DNA from: Thermoanaerobaculia bacterium
GTDB taxonomy: Bacteria; Acidobacteriota; Thermoanaerobaculia; JALWYX01
Length of the DNA stretch: 37,851 bases
Direction of reading: 5' to 3'
NCBI GenBank assembly: GCA_027078415.1
Contig: JALWYX010000067.1
Coordinates: forward strand, 1-37,851
Numbering within the stretch: position 1 is the stretch's first letter; every line of letters begins with the position of its first letter. Under the pieces are notes generated by a model. That model was not told where the DNA came from. It was given only the letters and a program-made list of their open reading frames with translations, and made no database searches. This document shows, piece after piece, positions 15,656 to 24,223 of the stretch. The position numbers and the translations under genes were made by a program.

Positions 15656-17500
15656 ATGGGAAGGGTAAGGTGTTGTGCTTTTTTTCTCTTTGTTTTTCCT
15701 ATATTTTGTTCTTACGCAGATTCCTTGTGTATGCCTGATAAAGAGACAAGAGATTTTATAGAGAATTCTCTTGAAAAATTTAACAGTTGTAGGGATCAAG
15801 AGTGTTTTGTAAAAGTTTTGAATGAAGTTGAAAAGCAAGTTTTTTCCTATCCTATAAATTTACACCGGCATTTGTTGTACCAAGATCTTTTATGGCGTCT
15901 TGGGCTAATAGAAACTCTTTCTGGGTATACTCACTTAGCTGCTGAAGCGCCTGAGGACCCAAAAGCCCTTTTCCTTCTTGCCATCACACCTATAAAGGAG
16001 CCTTTTGAGCAAAGAGAGATAGCGAGCAAAATAAAGGAAATAGATCCTGATTTTCCTTATCTGGATTTGCTTTACGCTTATATATATCTAAAGGAAAAAG
16101 ATAATAGTATGGCAGCCAAGCACGCTACTTCTTTCTTCGATAAATGTTCTAACTTATTTCTTATTGTTCCTTTTCTAGAATTTATTCCGGAAGATATATT
16201 AAAGACCCTTGTCCCCAAGGTTCATAGTTTGTTGTTAGAAAACCCTATAGCGTATATAGATAAGTTTGTACCCCTATGGCGGGCGTTGGTCAAATTGTCA
16301 AATGGTAAAGATGTGGTAAAAAGTGACCTTGCTCTTTTGGAGAAGTTGAAGTTGCCTAACAACTTATTTTCTCTTACCGTTTTGATTGAAGGATATAGGA
16401 TTGTTGATGATTTAGATAAATTTGTAGAATACGGCAAGAAAGCTGTAAGTAGAGATATATGTAGTGTTACACCTCTAGCTTTAGATATAAACGAGGTAAC
16501 AGGAGCTCAAGATTCTTTTGAATTTCTTAAAGATCTGTTGTTTCGATGTCCTAACGACTTATTTGTAGCTTCCAAAATAGTTGAGGAATTGGAGAAAAGA
16601 GACCTCGCGGGAGACAATTCTATATCACAAATAGTAGAGAAATTGCTAGACGATTTTGAATTCTCAGATGAAGTTATGCTTCCATTGCTCAGGGTCGCAG
16701 ATCGGTGGAACAGTGAAAAATGGGCAAAGGAGCTAGTTAGGTGGTTTATAGAAGAGTACGATCTTTATGACAAGAAGCTATTCACTGCTTATTTAGTGGA
16801 AATAAACCGTCTTAAAAAGATCGGTGAGCTAGAAAAAGCTATTGCTATAGCGTTGAAAATGGTTAAAGAGTTCCGTTTCTTCTTACTGGAACTACCTAGA
16901 GAAGAAGCGTCTGAGTTAGCGTATCTACTATACGACCTTTACAGCCTTAAAGGAGACAGCGTCAGAGCAATATTGTGGTATAACCTTTATCTCTCCTACG
17001 GTAACGGATACAGAGTGCAAGAGTACGAAAAAGTTGAAGATATTTTAAAGCAAGTAGGAATTTCAAAAGATGAGTTTAGAGTTATGCGCAGCTTTTATGC
17101 AAGGTATCATTATGATTATAGCTACTCTAAGAACGTTAAAATCCCTACCAAGGTTCTCATTTTTGGGTTGGATGGTAAATTTTGGGTTTGGGAAGATATA
17201 GAACAGCTTGATAAAGCTGCTATTGTTATTGTTAATAATCAGTGTTACAACTGCGATCTTCATATAACAAATCTGCTTGGTTGTTTATCTGAAGGAGTTG
17301 ATGTTGTAGTTATTGTTGTTGGAAGAGATGCTAAAAATTTTTATTCCTTCAAAGATAGAGTTATTTTATTGACAGATCCCAACGGTAATTTTGCAGTTTT
17401 GAGTGACATCTACCCAACAACTGTTTTTCTCAAAGATAAGAAGATTAAAAAGGTTGTAAAAGGCAAAATCGAGTGTAAATCTGATATAGATGTTTTTTAA
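15656..17500 (+). CDS. Exported helical-repeat protein with C-terminal thioredoxin-like domain
   Basis: I start at the ATG at 15656, which gives a 614-residue protein with a signal peptide (MGRVRCC, a hydrophobic core, then CSYA before DSL); the longer TTG-initiated frame would bury that signal. Residues about 25-470 are helical and leucine-rich, resembling degenerate TPR-like repeats, though I could not define clear repeat units. Residues about 500-610 read like a thioredoxin fold: a strand KVLIFGLDGKF, a strand AAIVIVNNQC, the dithiol motif C530-Y-N-C533, and YPTTVFLKDKKI with the cis-proline position. The dithiol suggests a periplasmic redox, disulfide or sensing role. Hydrophilic N-terminal cysteines (LCMPD, SCRDQEC) could be its partners. 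No homologue is recognised by name; neighbours give no clear function. Confidence 0.6.
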   Translation: MGRVRCCAFFLFVFPIFCSYADSLCMPDKETRDFIENSLEKFNSCRDQECFVKVLNEVEKQVFSYPINLHRHLLYQDLLWRLGLIETLSGYTHLAAEAPEDPKALFLLAITPIKEPFEQREIASKIKEIDPDFPYLDLLYAYIYLKEKDNSMAAKHATSFFDKCSNLFLIVPFLEFIPEDILKTLVPKVHSLLLENPIAYIDKFVPLWRALVKLSNGKDVVKSDLALLEKLKLPNNLFSLTVLIEGYRIVDDLDKFVEYGKKAVSRDICSVTPLALDINEVTGAQDSFEFLKDLLFRCPNDLFVASKIVEELEKRDLAGDNSISQIVEKLLDDFEFSDEVMLPLLRVADRWNSEKWAKELVRWFIEEYDLYDKKLFTAYLVEINRLKKIGELEKAIAIALKMVKEFRFFLLELPREEASELAYLLYDLYSLKGDSVRAILWYNLYLSYGNGYRVQEYEKVEDILKQVGISKDEFRVMRSFYARYHYDYSYSKNVKIPTKVLIFGLDGKFWVWEDIEQLDKAAIVIVNNQCYNCDLHITNLLGCLSEGVDVVVIVVGRDAKNFYSFKDRVILLTDPNGNFAVLSDIYPTTVFLKDKKIKKVVKGKIECKSDIDVF

Positions 17501-17989
17501 ATTTCAGATTAAAGGATAGGTTATAGTGCTATCTCGTTGCTAACTTTAAAGGCATTTTTGAAAAACTCTCAGAAACCGTTGCTGGTGATACTACTGCGTA
17601 GTGGCTGTTGAGCTGTTAGCAGTGTTGCATAAACTCCTTAAAATAAAGAGAGAGGTTAATGTTTTTATGGTCTTTTATATAAAAGTAAATATAGTTCATT
17701 TGACTGTGGTTAGTTAAAGGTTATCTTGGCGATTGAAGGTATCTCTCTATGCTAGCGTTCATTTTATTTACTATAGGGATATTGGTGTGACTGTTAAAAC
17801 AGTTTATGAGAGAGGTGGAGCTCTAGATACAAAGAGTATAAGTTTTGTATTGCTTTTATTGTGCATATATATGTTCTATTTTTGTTGGGTGCGGTAGCTC
17901 GAGATAGTTATTATGAAAAATAGTTTGTTTTTACATACTTAAGATTTTTTGATAAAAATTGTGCTCTTTAGTTGTAGAATTAGGTTGAT
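17501..17989. other. 489-base gap with one possible small ORF
   Basis: Both flanking genes run on the plus strand. The gap holds a small perfect hairpin, ACTAC-TGC-GTAGT (17590-17602), a possible 36-codon ORF at 17787-17897, and a TAGAAT (17975-17980) nine bases before the symporter ATG. The length is more than a promoter needs, so a leader RNA or small gene is plausible. I recognise no riboswitch family and no tRNA. Confidence 0.45.
17787..17897 (+). CDS. Possible 36-residue single-helix membrane peptide
   Basis: A GTG at 17787 opens 36 codons ending in TAG at 17895-17897. The peptide has a charged start (MTVKTVYERGG) and one strong hydrophobic helix, SFVLLLLCIYMFYFCW, close to the C terminus. 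GGGAT eight bases before the GTG could be a ribosome site. It lies 92 bases before a sodium:solute symporter. Small single-helix subunits are known beside several sodium symporter families, so an accessory role is possible, but the ORF is short enough to occur by chance and uses a GTG start. No family is recognised. Confidence 0.3.
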   Translation: MTVKTVYERGGALDTKSISFVLLLLCIYMFYFCWVR

Positions 17990-19384
17990 ATGTGGTGGAC
18001 GGTAATTTTCTATTTTACTGTAGTTATTCTAGTAGGTTTTTTTGCTAGCAATTTCTCTTCTCGTGGGATAAGCGAGTTTTTTGTGGGTGGTAGAAAGATT
18101 AACAGGTTTGTTGTAGCGTTATCCGCTGTTGCTTCTGGTAGGTCAGCATGGCTTTTTATAGGGTTTACTGGTACTGCTTACGTTATGGGTGTATCTGCGG
18201 TTTGGGCTCTTGTGGGATATATAGTTGTTGAAATGCTACTTTTCTTTTTCTTTGCGCCCAGAATTAGAGACTTTGCAGAGAAAAGGGATGTTATAACTTT
18301 AATAGACTATTATTTGGAGCGTTTTGGTTCTGGTAGGCTGCTTCGTTTCCTGCTTGCCGGTGTGATAGTGATATTTATGGTTTCTTATTTATCTGCCCAA
18401 TTGGTAGCAGGCGGTAAAGCTGTTTCCGCCACTCTTGGAATAGGTTTAGACAACGCTATTTTCCTAACTGCTTTGGTGGTTGTTAGTTATACAGTATTAG
18501 GAGGTTTTCTCGCAGTTAGTGTTACCGATTCTATTCAAGCTATATTTATGTTATTAGGCGTTTTGACCGTAGTGTTTTTAGGTTGCAGCAAGATAGGGGG
18601 ATTGTTCTTATTGAAAGAACTTTTGGAAGCGTTAAATCCTAGCTTGGTAGATCCGTTAGCCCTTTCTCTAGGTTCATTTATAGGTTTTTTAGCTATAGGG
18701 CTTGGTTCTCCAGGTAATCCCCACATAATAGTTAGGTATATATCTATAGAAGATTCAAAATATTTTCCAATTGCTGCTGTTGTAGGTACCGTTTGGAATG
18801 TAGTTGTTGGTTGGAGTGCACTTCTTGTAGGTTTACTAGCTAGAGTTCTGTATCCAAGCAAAGAGGTTTTCTTGGGTGCCGATCCTGAACAAGCATTTTT
18901 GTATATGGCTAAAGATCTTTTACCTTCCCCTTTGTACGGCTTGGTTCTCGCATCCGTTTTTGCAGCTATTATGTCAACGGCAGACTCTCAGTTGCTCGTT
19001 GCTTCATCAACCCTTATTAGGGATATTTATCAGAAAATGCTAAAACCCGATGAAGATAGTAAACGATTGGTTGTTCTCAGTAGGGTTTCTGTAGTAGCTT
19101 TAACCGTTGTTGCAGTAGCGTTGTCTGCGGTTGCCTCTAATGTTGTTTTCACTCTCGTGCTGTACGCTTGGGCTGGTTTAGGAGCGGCTATAGGACCTAC
19201 AATTTTGTTGGGAGTTTATTGGGAAAAAACCAACTATTACGGTGTAGTTGCGGGTATAATAGTTGGTACAGTTACTGTAATAGTTTGGAAAACGTTTAAC
19301 TTACCTCTATATGAGCTTATTCCAGGGTTTATATTTTCTATTTTAGCTACTGTCGTGGTAACTTCTTTGGTAAAGAAATCTTAG
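17990..19384 (+). CDS. Sodium:solute symporter (SSS/PutP-like)
   Basis: This 464-residue protein has about 13 membrane helices and the SSS family features: an N-terminal FFVGGRKINRFVVALSAVASGRSAW (sodium-site and substrate region in helices 1-2), VSYTVLGGFLAVSVTDSIQA, the sequence PSPLYGLVLASVFAAIMSTADSQLL near the SSS signature, and a hydrophobic end. Closest in character to proline transporters (PutP), but the substrate is not fixed by motifs. It moves a solute inward with Na+ across the inner membrane. The ATG at 17990 has AGG five bases before it and a TAGAAT nine bases before it. It converges with the AGCS Na+:alanine symporter with only 17 bases between their ends, so two sodium symporters lie tail to tail. 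Confidence 0.9.
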   Translation: MWWTVIFYFTVVILVGFFASNFSSRGISEFFVGGRKINRFVVALSAVASGRSAWLFIGFTGTAYVMGVSAVWALVGYIVVEMLLFFFFAPRIRDFAEKRDVITLIDYYLERFGSGRLLRFLLAGVIVIFMVSYLSAQLVAGGKAVSATLGIGLDNAIFLTALVVVSYTVLGGFLAVSVTDSIQAIFMLLGVLTVVFLGCSKIGGLFLLKELLEALNPSLVDPLALSLGSFIGFLAIGLGSPGNPHIIVRYISIEDSKYFPIAAVVGTVWNVVVGWSALLVGLLARVLYPSKEVFLGADPEQAFLYMAKDLLPSPLYGLVLASVFAAIMSTADSQLLVASSTLIRDIYQKMLKPDEDSKRLVVLSRVSVVALTVVAVALSAVASNVVFTLVLYAWAGLGAAIGPTILLGVYWEKTNYYGVVAGIIVGTVTVIVWKTFNLPLYELIPGFIFSILATVVVTSLVKKS

Positions 19385-19401
19385 TGTTAGGTACAAAAGT
19401 G

Positions 19402-21030
19402 TCACTTTATACCCATTCTAGATAGGTATTCTCGTGTCATTTCTGTAACCTTTCCCGTCAGGAGAAAAACTGCTAAGAGGTTTGGGAAAGACATGAGGCC
19501 TAGTGCTACATCCCCGAAAGTCCAAACCGCTTTCAGGGGTAGAATTCCTCCTAGAAAAAAGAAAAATACGTATATCCATCTATATATTTTTACGGCTTCT
19601 CTGCCAAATAGGTATTCTGTGGCTCTATCTCCATAGTAAGACCATGATATTGCGGTGGAGACCGCGAAAAGCAAGACAGCTATGGTCACCACTATATCTC
19701 CTCGCTGGCCTGGTAAAGATTTTTTGAATGCCCAAGCTGTAAGGGGGGCACCGGTTAAATATTGATCTACTGATATTTCAAACCCTTGGGGGAGTTTTTC
19801 TCCTTCCACTTTAATTTTTCCGGTAAAAGCTGTTCCTTGATAGTAAATTGTTGGATTATCTAGTTTAGAGCCTCTACTAAATAAGGTTCCATTTGAAAGT
19901 TTTCCTTCAACTACATGTAAACTTTTTGTATCGCTTTTGATTGAGATTTGTTCAGAGCTGTAAGTTATTTTTTTTGTATCTAGGTGTGCTTGCGATACTA
20001 AAATAACAAATCCTGTCATAGAACAGATTACTATAGTGTCGATAAATGGTCCTAACGACGCGACCAATCCTTCTCTTACTGGTTCTTTGGTTTTAGCGGC
20101 TGCGTGCGCTATCGGAGCGCTTCCTTGACCTGCTTCATTTGAAAATAAGCCTCTTCTTATTCCCCACATAAGTGTCATGATAAAAGATCCTGCAGCTCCA
20201 CCTGCGATCGGTTCAGGAGCGAATGCGTTTTTTATTATGGAGAGAAATACGGAGGGCAATTGTTCAATATTTATTATCATTACTGCTATTGCCGATATTA
20301 CGTAGAAAATTGCCATAAAAGGTGCTAAAACGGCTGTTACTTTCCCTATTCTTTTTATTCCTCCTACTATAACTAGCCATACGACTATAGCGAATAACAG
20401 CGCTGTCCATGTGGGTGTTATTCCCCAAGCTTCCTCTATAGCATCTGTCATTGTGTTGGATTGATTCATGTTTCCGGTTCCAAATGAGCATATAATTGTG
20501 GCTACCGCAAAAAATACTGCCAAAGGTTTGAATTTTTTACCCAAACCTTTCTCGATATAGTACATAGGTCCTCCCGATACGCTACCGTCTGGGAGAACTT
20601 TCCTATAAGCTGTAGCTAATGTACATTCTGCAAATTTTAGTGCCATGCCAAAAAAGGCTGTTACCCACATCCAGAACAAGGCACCTGGACCTCCCATTCT
20701 GATAGCTATAGCAACTCCTGCTATATTACCTATGCCTACGGTCGCAGATAACGCAGTGGTTAACGCTTGAAAATGTTTTAGATCCCCTTCATCTTCCGGG
20801 TTATCGTATTTGCCAGATGTTACTTCTATTGCGTGCTTGAAACCTCGTATCTGGATAAAGCCCAACCTTAGAGTTACGTATAAACCTGTACCTAGAAGAA
20901 CTACCATAAGAATAGGAGCTTGTGGTGGCCAACTCCACACATAGTACTCTAGAAATGACGCTATAGGACCTAGTGTTGCCGTTACAGTGTCTGCAAATTT
21001 TTGTGTTGCTGTTTCAAGTAGATCTAACAC
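19402..21030 (-). CDS. AGCS-family Na+:alanine/glycine symporter
   Basis: The protein of 542 residues shows the AGCS core: ALTTALSATVGIGNIAGVA, GGPGALFWMWVTAFFGMALKFAE, GSVSGGPMYYIEKGLG, GIRRGLFSNEAGQGSAPIAHAAA and AISWSYYGDRATEYLFG. It imports alanine, glycine or related amino acids with Na+. It is longer than the usual 450-500 because of a hydrophilic insert of about 75 residues (about 349-425) between two helices, rich in beta-type sequence and probably on the outer face. The start is GTG at 21030, with AAGGAGG four bases before it, the strongest ribosome site here; that site lies inside the end of the upstream oxidoreductase gene, 17 bases overlapping. It is the last gene of the thiolase-oxidoreductase-symporter unit. 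Confidence 0.93.
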   Translation of the reverse strand: MLDLLETATQKFADTVTATLGPIASFLEYYVWSWPPQAPILMVVLLGTGLYVTLRLGFIQIRGFKHAIEVTSGKYDNPEDEGDLKHFQALTTALSATVGIGNIAGVAIAIRMGGPGALFWMWVTAFFGMALKFAECTLATAYRKVLPDGSVSGGPMYYIEKGLGKKFKPLAVFFAVATIICSFGTGNMNQSNTMTDAIEEAWGITPTWTALLFAIVVWLVIVGGIKRIGKVTAVLAPFMAIFYVISAIAVMIINIEQLPSVFLSIIKNAFAPEPIAGGAAGSFIMTLMWGIRRGLFSNEAGQGSAPIAHAAAKTKEPVREGLVASLGPFIDTIVICSMTGFVILVSQAHLDTKKITYSSEQISIKSDTKSLHVVEGKLSNGTLFSRGSKLDNPTIYYQGTAFTGKIKVEGEKLPQGFEISVDQYLTGAPLTAWAFKKSLPGQRGDIVVTIAVLLFAVSTAISWSYYGDRATEYLFGREAVKIYRWIYVFFFFLGGILPLKAVWTFGDVALGLMSFPNLLAVFLLTGKVTEMTREYLSRMGIK

Positions 21031-22249
21031 TTCTCCTCCTTAAATCGTTTTTAAGAATTCTCAACTTTTCTATTTTTAACTCTTCTTTACCAATTGCCCA
21101 CTGAGCTAAAATTTTACCGAATATAAAACCTAGGCTAAACCCATAATTGCTCATCCCTGCTGTGTACACTATATTTTCAGAAAGTTCGCTGATGTCTATA
21201 ACGGGCAATCTATTGGGTGTTAATCCTTCTATACCTGCCCACCTATAAAGTACTCTTGATTTGTTAAACTTTTTGAATATAGAGAAAAAGTTCTTTTCTA
21301 GGCTCACTTGTACTGTAGCGGTTGGTAGAGATTTTAGAGTGGGTATAACCGCGCTTTCGTATTGCCAACCTCCCCCTGTTACTAATATTTCTCCACTAGA
21401 GTATTGAGTGATGTTTAGTTGTGCATCGGAAATCAACCAACATCCAGGTAGTTTGTTGATGTTTTTCTCCGTAGAGAAAGCTTCTAGCCTTACGGGAGTT
21501 ATTACCTTGTTAAGCTCAGGTAGAATAGATCTTGCGTGTACATTTGCTGCTACTATAACCCTTTGAGCTATGTATCTTCTGTTCGAACCTACTACTAGTA
21601 AGCCGTTACTTTTAGGTTCTATAAATCGTACCTTCTCTTTTCTGATTACGTTTACTTGCGAGTGTTCTGCAAGAATAACAGCCAATTTATGAGGATTTAA
21701 AGAAAAATCTAAAGGAGTAAAAAACGCTCCTCCTAACAGATTTGATCCGGTAAGTTTTGCTACTTCTCTTTCAGATATCCATTTAGATCTACTTTCTGGG
21801 AAAAGATGTTCTATTACATTAAAGCTCTCTTCCCACTCTTTTATTTCTATACCGCCTTTTTTGGCACTTCTGAAGCTGCTAAAGTTAAAGATTAAATCTT
21901 TTGTTTGTGGTATATGGGATATTTCTTTTTTTAGTAATATTTGATTCTCTATCGATAGTTGCCATACCGTTTTTGCGGCATCTTCTCCTACAAATTTAAC
22001 GAGTTTTGTATATGGGAAAATTCCTCCTGTATAGACTGCTCCTATCGATTGTCCAGTTGCTCCTTTAGCTATAGAATCGGCTTCTATTAGAGTAATTTCA
22101 CTTTTTTTTGCACCTAGCTTGGTAAGCCACCAGGCTGTTGATGCCCCTACTATTCCTCCTCCTACTATTAGTATTTGTGTAGGAATAGCATGGCTTTTGT
22201 TAACAAGCCAGAAAGATAATGGTTGTTCAGGTAGCTCTAATTTAGTCAT
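21014..22249 (-). CDS. DadA-like FAD-dependent amine/amino-acid oxidoreductase
   Basis: This 411-residue flavoprotein has a dinucleotide-binding fold, LIVGGGIVGASTAWWLTKLG (G30-x-G32-x2-G35), preceded by an unusual lead of about 25 residues. The DAO-family landmarks follow: TLIEAD, GATGQSIGAVYTGG, and near the C terminus YRWAGIEGLTPNRLPVID and TAGMSNYGFSLG. Relatives include D-amino-acid dehydrogenase, glycine/sarcosine oxidase and dimethylglycine dehydrogenase. With an alanine/glycine-type importer directly downstream, oxidation of an imported small amino acid is the natural guess, but stereochemistry and electron acceptor are unknown. It overlaps the thiolase by 8 bases and the symporter by 17, so all three are one transcript. 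Confidence 0.85.
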   Translation of the reverse strand: MTKLELPEQPLSFWLVNKSHAIPTQILIVGGGIVGASTAWWLTKLGAKKSEITLIEADSIAKGATGQSIGAVYTGGIFPYTKLVKFVGEDAAKTVWQLSIENQILLKKEISHIPQTKDLIFNFSSFRSAKKGGIEIKEWEESFNVIEHLFPESRSKWISEREVAKLTGSNLLGGAFFTPLDFSLNPHKLAVILAEHSQVNVIRKEKVRFIEPKSNGLLVVGSNRRYIAQRVIVAANVHARSILPELNKVITPVRLEAFSTEKNINKLPGCWLISDAQLNITQYSSGEILVTGGGWQYESAVIPTLKSLPTATVQVSLEKNFFSIFKKFNKSRVLYRWAGIEGLTPNRLPVIDISELSENIVYTAGMSNYGFSLGFIFGKILAQWAIGKEELKIEKLRILKNDLRRRSVRST

Positions 22250-23426
22250 AGCTACGTACAGCTATCGCTATACCTTGTCCTCCACCTATACATGCAGAAG
22301 CTACTCCTATGGAGAGATTTTTTCTTCGAAGTTCTTTAAGTAAAGTTATAACAAGTCGTGTCCCTGTAGCTCCTAATGGGTGTCCTAACGCTATGGCACC
22401 TCCGTTTACGTTTACTTTTTCTCTGTCGAGTTCAAGCTCCTTAAGTACAGCTAATATTTGACCTGCAAAGGCTTCGTTGATCTCGAAAAGATCTACATCA
22501 TCTATCTTCAATGATAGTTTGGAAAGGAGCTTTTTTATAGCAGGAACAGGTCCTATTCCCATATATTTAGGTTCTACTCCTACAACTTCCCAGGCTAATA
22601 TTTCGCCCAACGGTTTTATTCCTAAGTTTTTAGAACTTGTTTCATCTGTAACGACTGTGATAGCTGCTCCGTCAACTATGCCAGAAGCGTTACCAGCTGT
22701 CACTGCGCTATCTTTACCAAACGCAGGGCTTAGTTTAGAGAGTTCTTCTACAGTGGTTTCTCTTATATGTTCATCTATAGTTAATATGAACCTGGTTCCT
22801 TTTTTATCGATCTTTACCGGTGTTATTTCTTCCTCAAATATTCCTTTTTCCAAGGCTTTTTTAGCTCTCTTATAACTTGAAAATGCGTAATGGTCTTGAT
22901 CCTGGCGCGATATACCGTATTTCTTTGCTAAATTGTCGCTTGTTTGCGCCATAGAATATCCGCAATAGGAGTCAAATAGAGATGATAATAGGTAATCTTC
23001 CATCTTTCCTGCGCCTAGGCGTTTGAATCCTTTTCTTGCGCCCCATATACAGTGAGGCACTTGAGACATATTTTCTGTTCCTCCAGCTACAACGGTTCGT
23101 GCTTCGTTGAGTAAAACCAATTTAGCGGCAAACGTTATCGCTTCAATTCCTGAGCCACATAGTCTGTTTACAACTAAAGCCGGAGTTTCGATAGGAATCC
23201 CGCATTTTAAGCTTGCATGTCTAGCCAGATATATAGCGTTATTGGAGGATTGGATAACGTTACCTATAACTACGTGATCTATTTCGGAAGGGGATATAGA
23301 AGTTTTAGATAAAACACTTTTTATGGCCAATGCAGCTAATTCGGTCGCATTTAAGTCTGAGAGTGACCCCAGGTAATTACCCATAGGTGTTCTGAGACCT
23401 TCAACTATTACAACTTTTTTGTTCAT
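22242..23426 (-). CDS. Thiolase-family acetyl-CoA acetyltransferase
   Basis: The protein of 394 residues is a full-length thiolase. The catalytic triad is complete: C90 in VVNRLCGSGIEAI, H349 in ALGHPLGATGTR and C379 in ACIGGGQGIA. It condenses two acetyl-CoA or cleaves 3-ketoacyl-CoA; the short loop regions suggest a biosynthetic/acetoacetyl-CoA type rather than a long-chain beta-oxidation partner, though I cannot decide this firmly. I start at the ATG at 23426, giving the normal MNKKVVIVEGLRTP opening; a longer frame to 23456 adds residues without family support. No Shine-Dalgarno is present, but TGGTATCAT lies ten bases upstream. It is the first gene of the three-gene unit that includes the FAD oxidoreductase and AGCS symporter. 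Confidence 0.93.
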   Translation of the reverse strand: MNKKVVIVEGLRTPMGNYLGSLSDLNATELAALAIKSVLSKTSISPSEIDHVVIGNVIQSSNNAIYLARHASLKCGIPIETPALVVNRLCGSGIEAITFAAKLVLLNEARTVVAGGTENMSQVPHCIWGARKGFKRLGAGKMEDYLLSSLFDSYCGYSMAQTSDNLAKKYGISRQDQDHYAFSSYKRAKKALEKGIFEEEITPVKIDKKGTRFILTIDEHIRETTVEELSKLSPAFGKDSAVTAGNASGIVDGAAITVVTDETSSKNLGIKPLGEILAWEVVGVEPKYMGIGPVPAIKKLLSKLSLKIDDVDLFEINEAFAGQILAVLKELELDREKVNVNGGAIALGHPLGATGTRLVITLLKELRRKNLSIGVASACIGGGQGIAIAVRSYD

Positions 23427-23436
23427 TTGGAGAAAT

Positions 23437-23445
23437 ATGATACCA
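23437..23445 (-). promoter_or_regulatory. Extended -10 promoter of the thiolase unit
   Basis: The minus strand reads TGGTATCAT (23445-23437), a TGn-extended -10 element, ten bases before the thiolase ATG. Initiation about seven bases downstream of TATCAT would leave a leader of only two to four bases. It lies just after the terminator of the yceI unit, which makes an independent promoter here necessary. Confidence 0.5.
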
Positions 23446-23508
23446 CAATAATGCAACTTTACGTATTAATTGGTTTATCTGAGAAGAAAACTGTAAATAT
23501 AAATTGAA

Positions 23509-23534
23509 AGAGTGAGACGTACTTGTCTCACTCT
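23509..23534 (-). terminator. Rho-independent terminator after yceI
   Basis: A perfect 10-bp stem, AGAGTGAGAC / GTCTCACTCT, with a six-base loop spans 23509-23534, 32 bases after the yceI stop. On the minus strand it is followed by a T-rich run (TTTCAATTT). It separates the etf-yceI unit from the thiolase unit and is the clearest terminator in the window. Confidence 0.85.
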
Positions 23535-23566
23535 GTAAGTGGAGGGAGGGATCGAGATATACTGGG

Positions 23567-24178
23567 CTATTTAAGCGCTTCTATGTGGATCTCTATTTCT
23601 ACATCGTTTCCAAGCAAAGTTCCTCCTGTATCTAATGTTTTGTTCCAGGTGATACCAAAATCCTGTCTATCAATAGTAAGAGCCGTATCGAATGCGCCTA
23701 CTATTTTACCTTTAACTATAGGATGTTTGGCAAAACCAAGGATTTCAACAGGTAAAACTACTTTCTTAGTTGTACCTTTTATCGTTAACTCTCCTTCTAC
23801 TAGAACTCTATTGTCATCTACTTTTTTCACTTTAGTGCTTTTGAAGGTTATATAGGGGTATTTCTTTACCTCAAAAAAGTCCTTTGATCTCAAGTGTCTA
23901 TCTCTTCTTTTATTACCTGTGTCTATGCTGGAAGCTTCTATCTTGAAGTTGACCCAGGAATTGCCTACTTCATCCGGATCATAGTATATTTCGCCATCAA
24001 ACTCGGTAAACTTTCCCGGCACTTTAGTAAAAATGTGGCGAATTTTAAAAGTTATGGTACTGTGAGCAGGATCAGGTTTATATTTTCCTTTTACTTCTTC
24101 GGAAGCTAATTTGGCCTGTAAAGAAAAGCTTGCTGTCAAGGCAAGAATAACAAAAGTTTTCATACCTCTAGCTTTCAT
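23567..24178 (-). CDS. YceI-family periplasmic lipid-binding protein
   Basis: The 203-residue protein has a signal peptide (MKARGMKTFVILALTASF, cleaved near SLQA) and the YceI lipocalin-like fold: YKPDPAHSTITFKIRH, IDTGNKRRDRHLRSKDFFEV with the family's R-D-x2-L-x2-x-DFF core, KYPYITFKSTKV and ELTIKGTTK. Related proteins bind polyisoprenoids or quinone-like lipids in the periplasm, and some YceI genes respond to stress. GAGGAGG nine bases before the ATG at 24178 fixes the start. It is the last gene of the etfB-etfA-DUF445-orf106-orf91 unit, 45 bases after the previous stop, and ends at a strong terminator. A link between a quinone-binding candidate and an electron-transfer flavoprotein is attractive but unproven. 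Confidence 0.88.
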   Translation of the reverse strand: MKARGMKTFVILALTASFSLQAKLASEEVKGKYKPDPAHSTITFKIRHIFTKVPGKFTEFDGEIYYDPDEVGNSWVNFKIEASSIDTGNKRRDRHLRSKDFFEVKKYPYITFKSTKVKKVDDNRVLVEGELTIKGTTKKVVLPVEILGFAKHPIVKGKIVGAFDTALTIDRQDFGITWNKTLDTGGTLLGNDVEIEIHIEALK

Positions 24179-24223
24179 ACTTTTAACCTCCTCAGCTTAC
24201 CTTTTTATTTAGATACGATGGCT

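Noticed and set aside
17806-17822. AGAGAGGTGGAG resembling the start of a SAM-I riboswitch
   Set aside because: The following bases lack the GGCCC...UGAaaCC and GCAACC blocks of the SAM-I consensus, and the gene downstream is not sulfur related. The same bases also encode part of the small ORF.
19391-19412. Palindrome AAAGTG-T-CACTTT between the two convergent symporter genes
   Set aside because: The pairing needs a loop too small for a full stem and no T-run follows on either strand; it overlaps the stop codon of the AGCS gene.
22477-22875. 132-codon plus-strand frame opposite the thiolase
   Set aside because: Shadow of the thiolase gene; no ribosome site or known domain.
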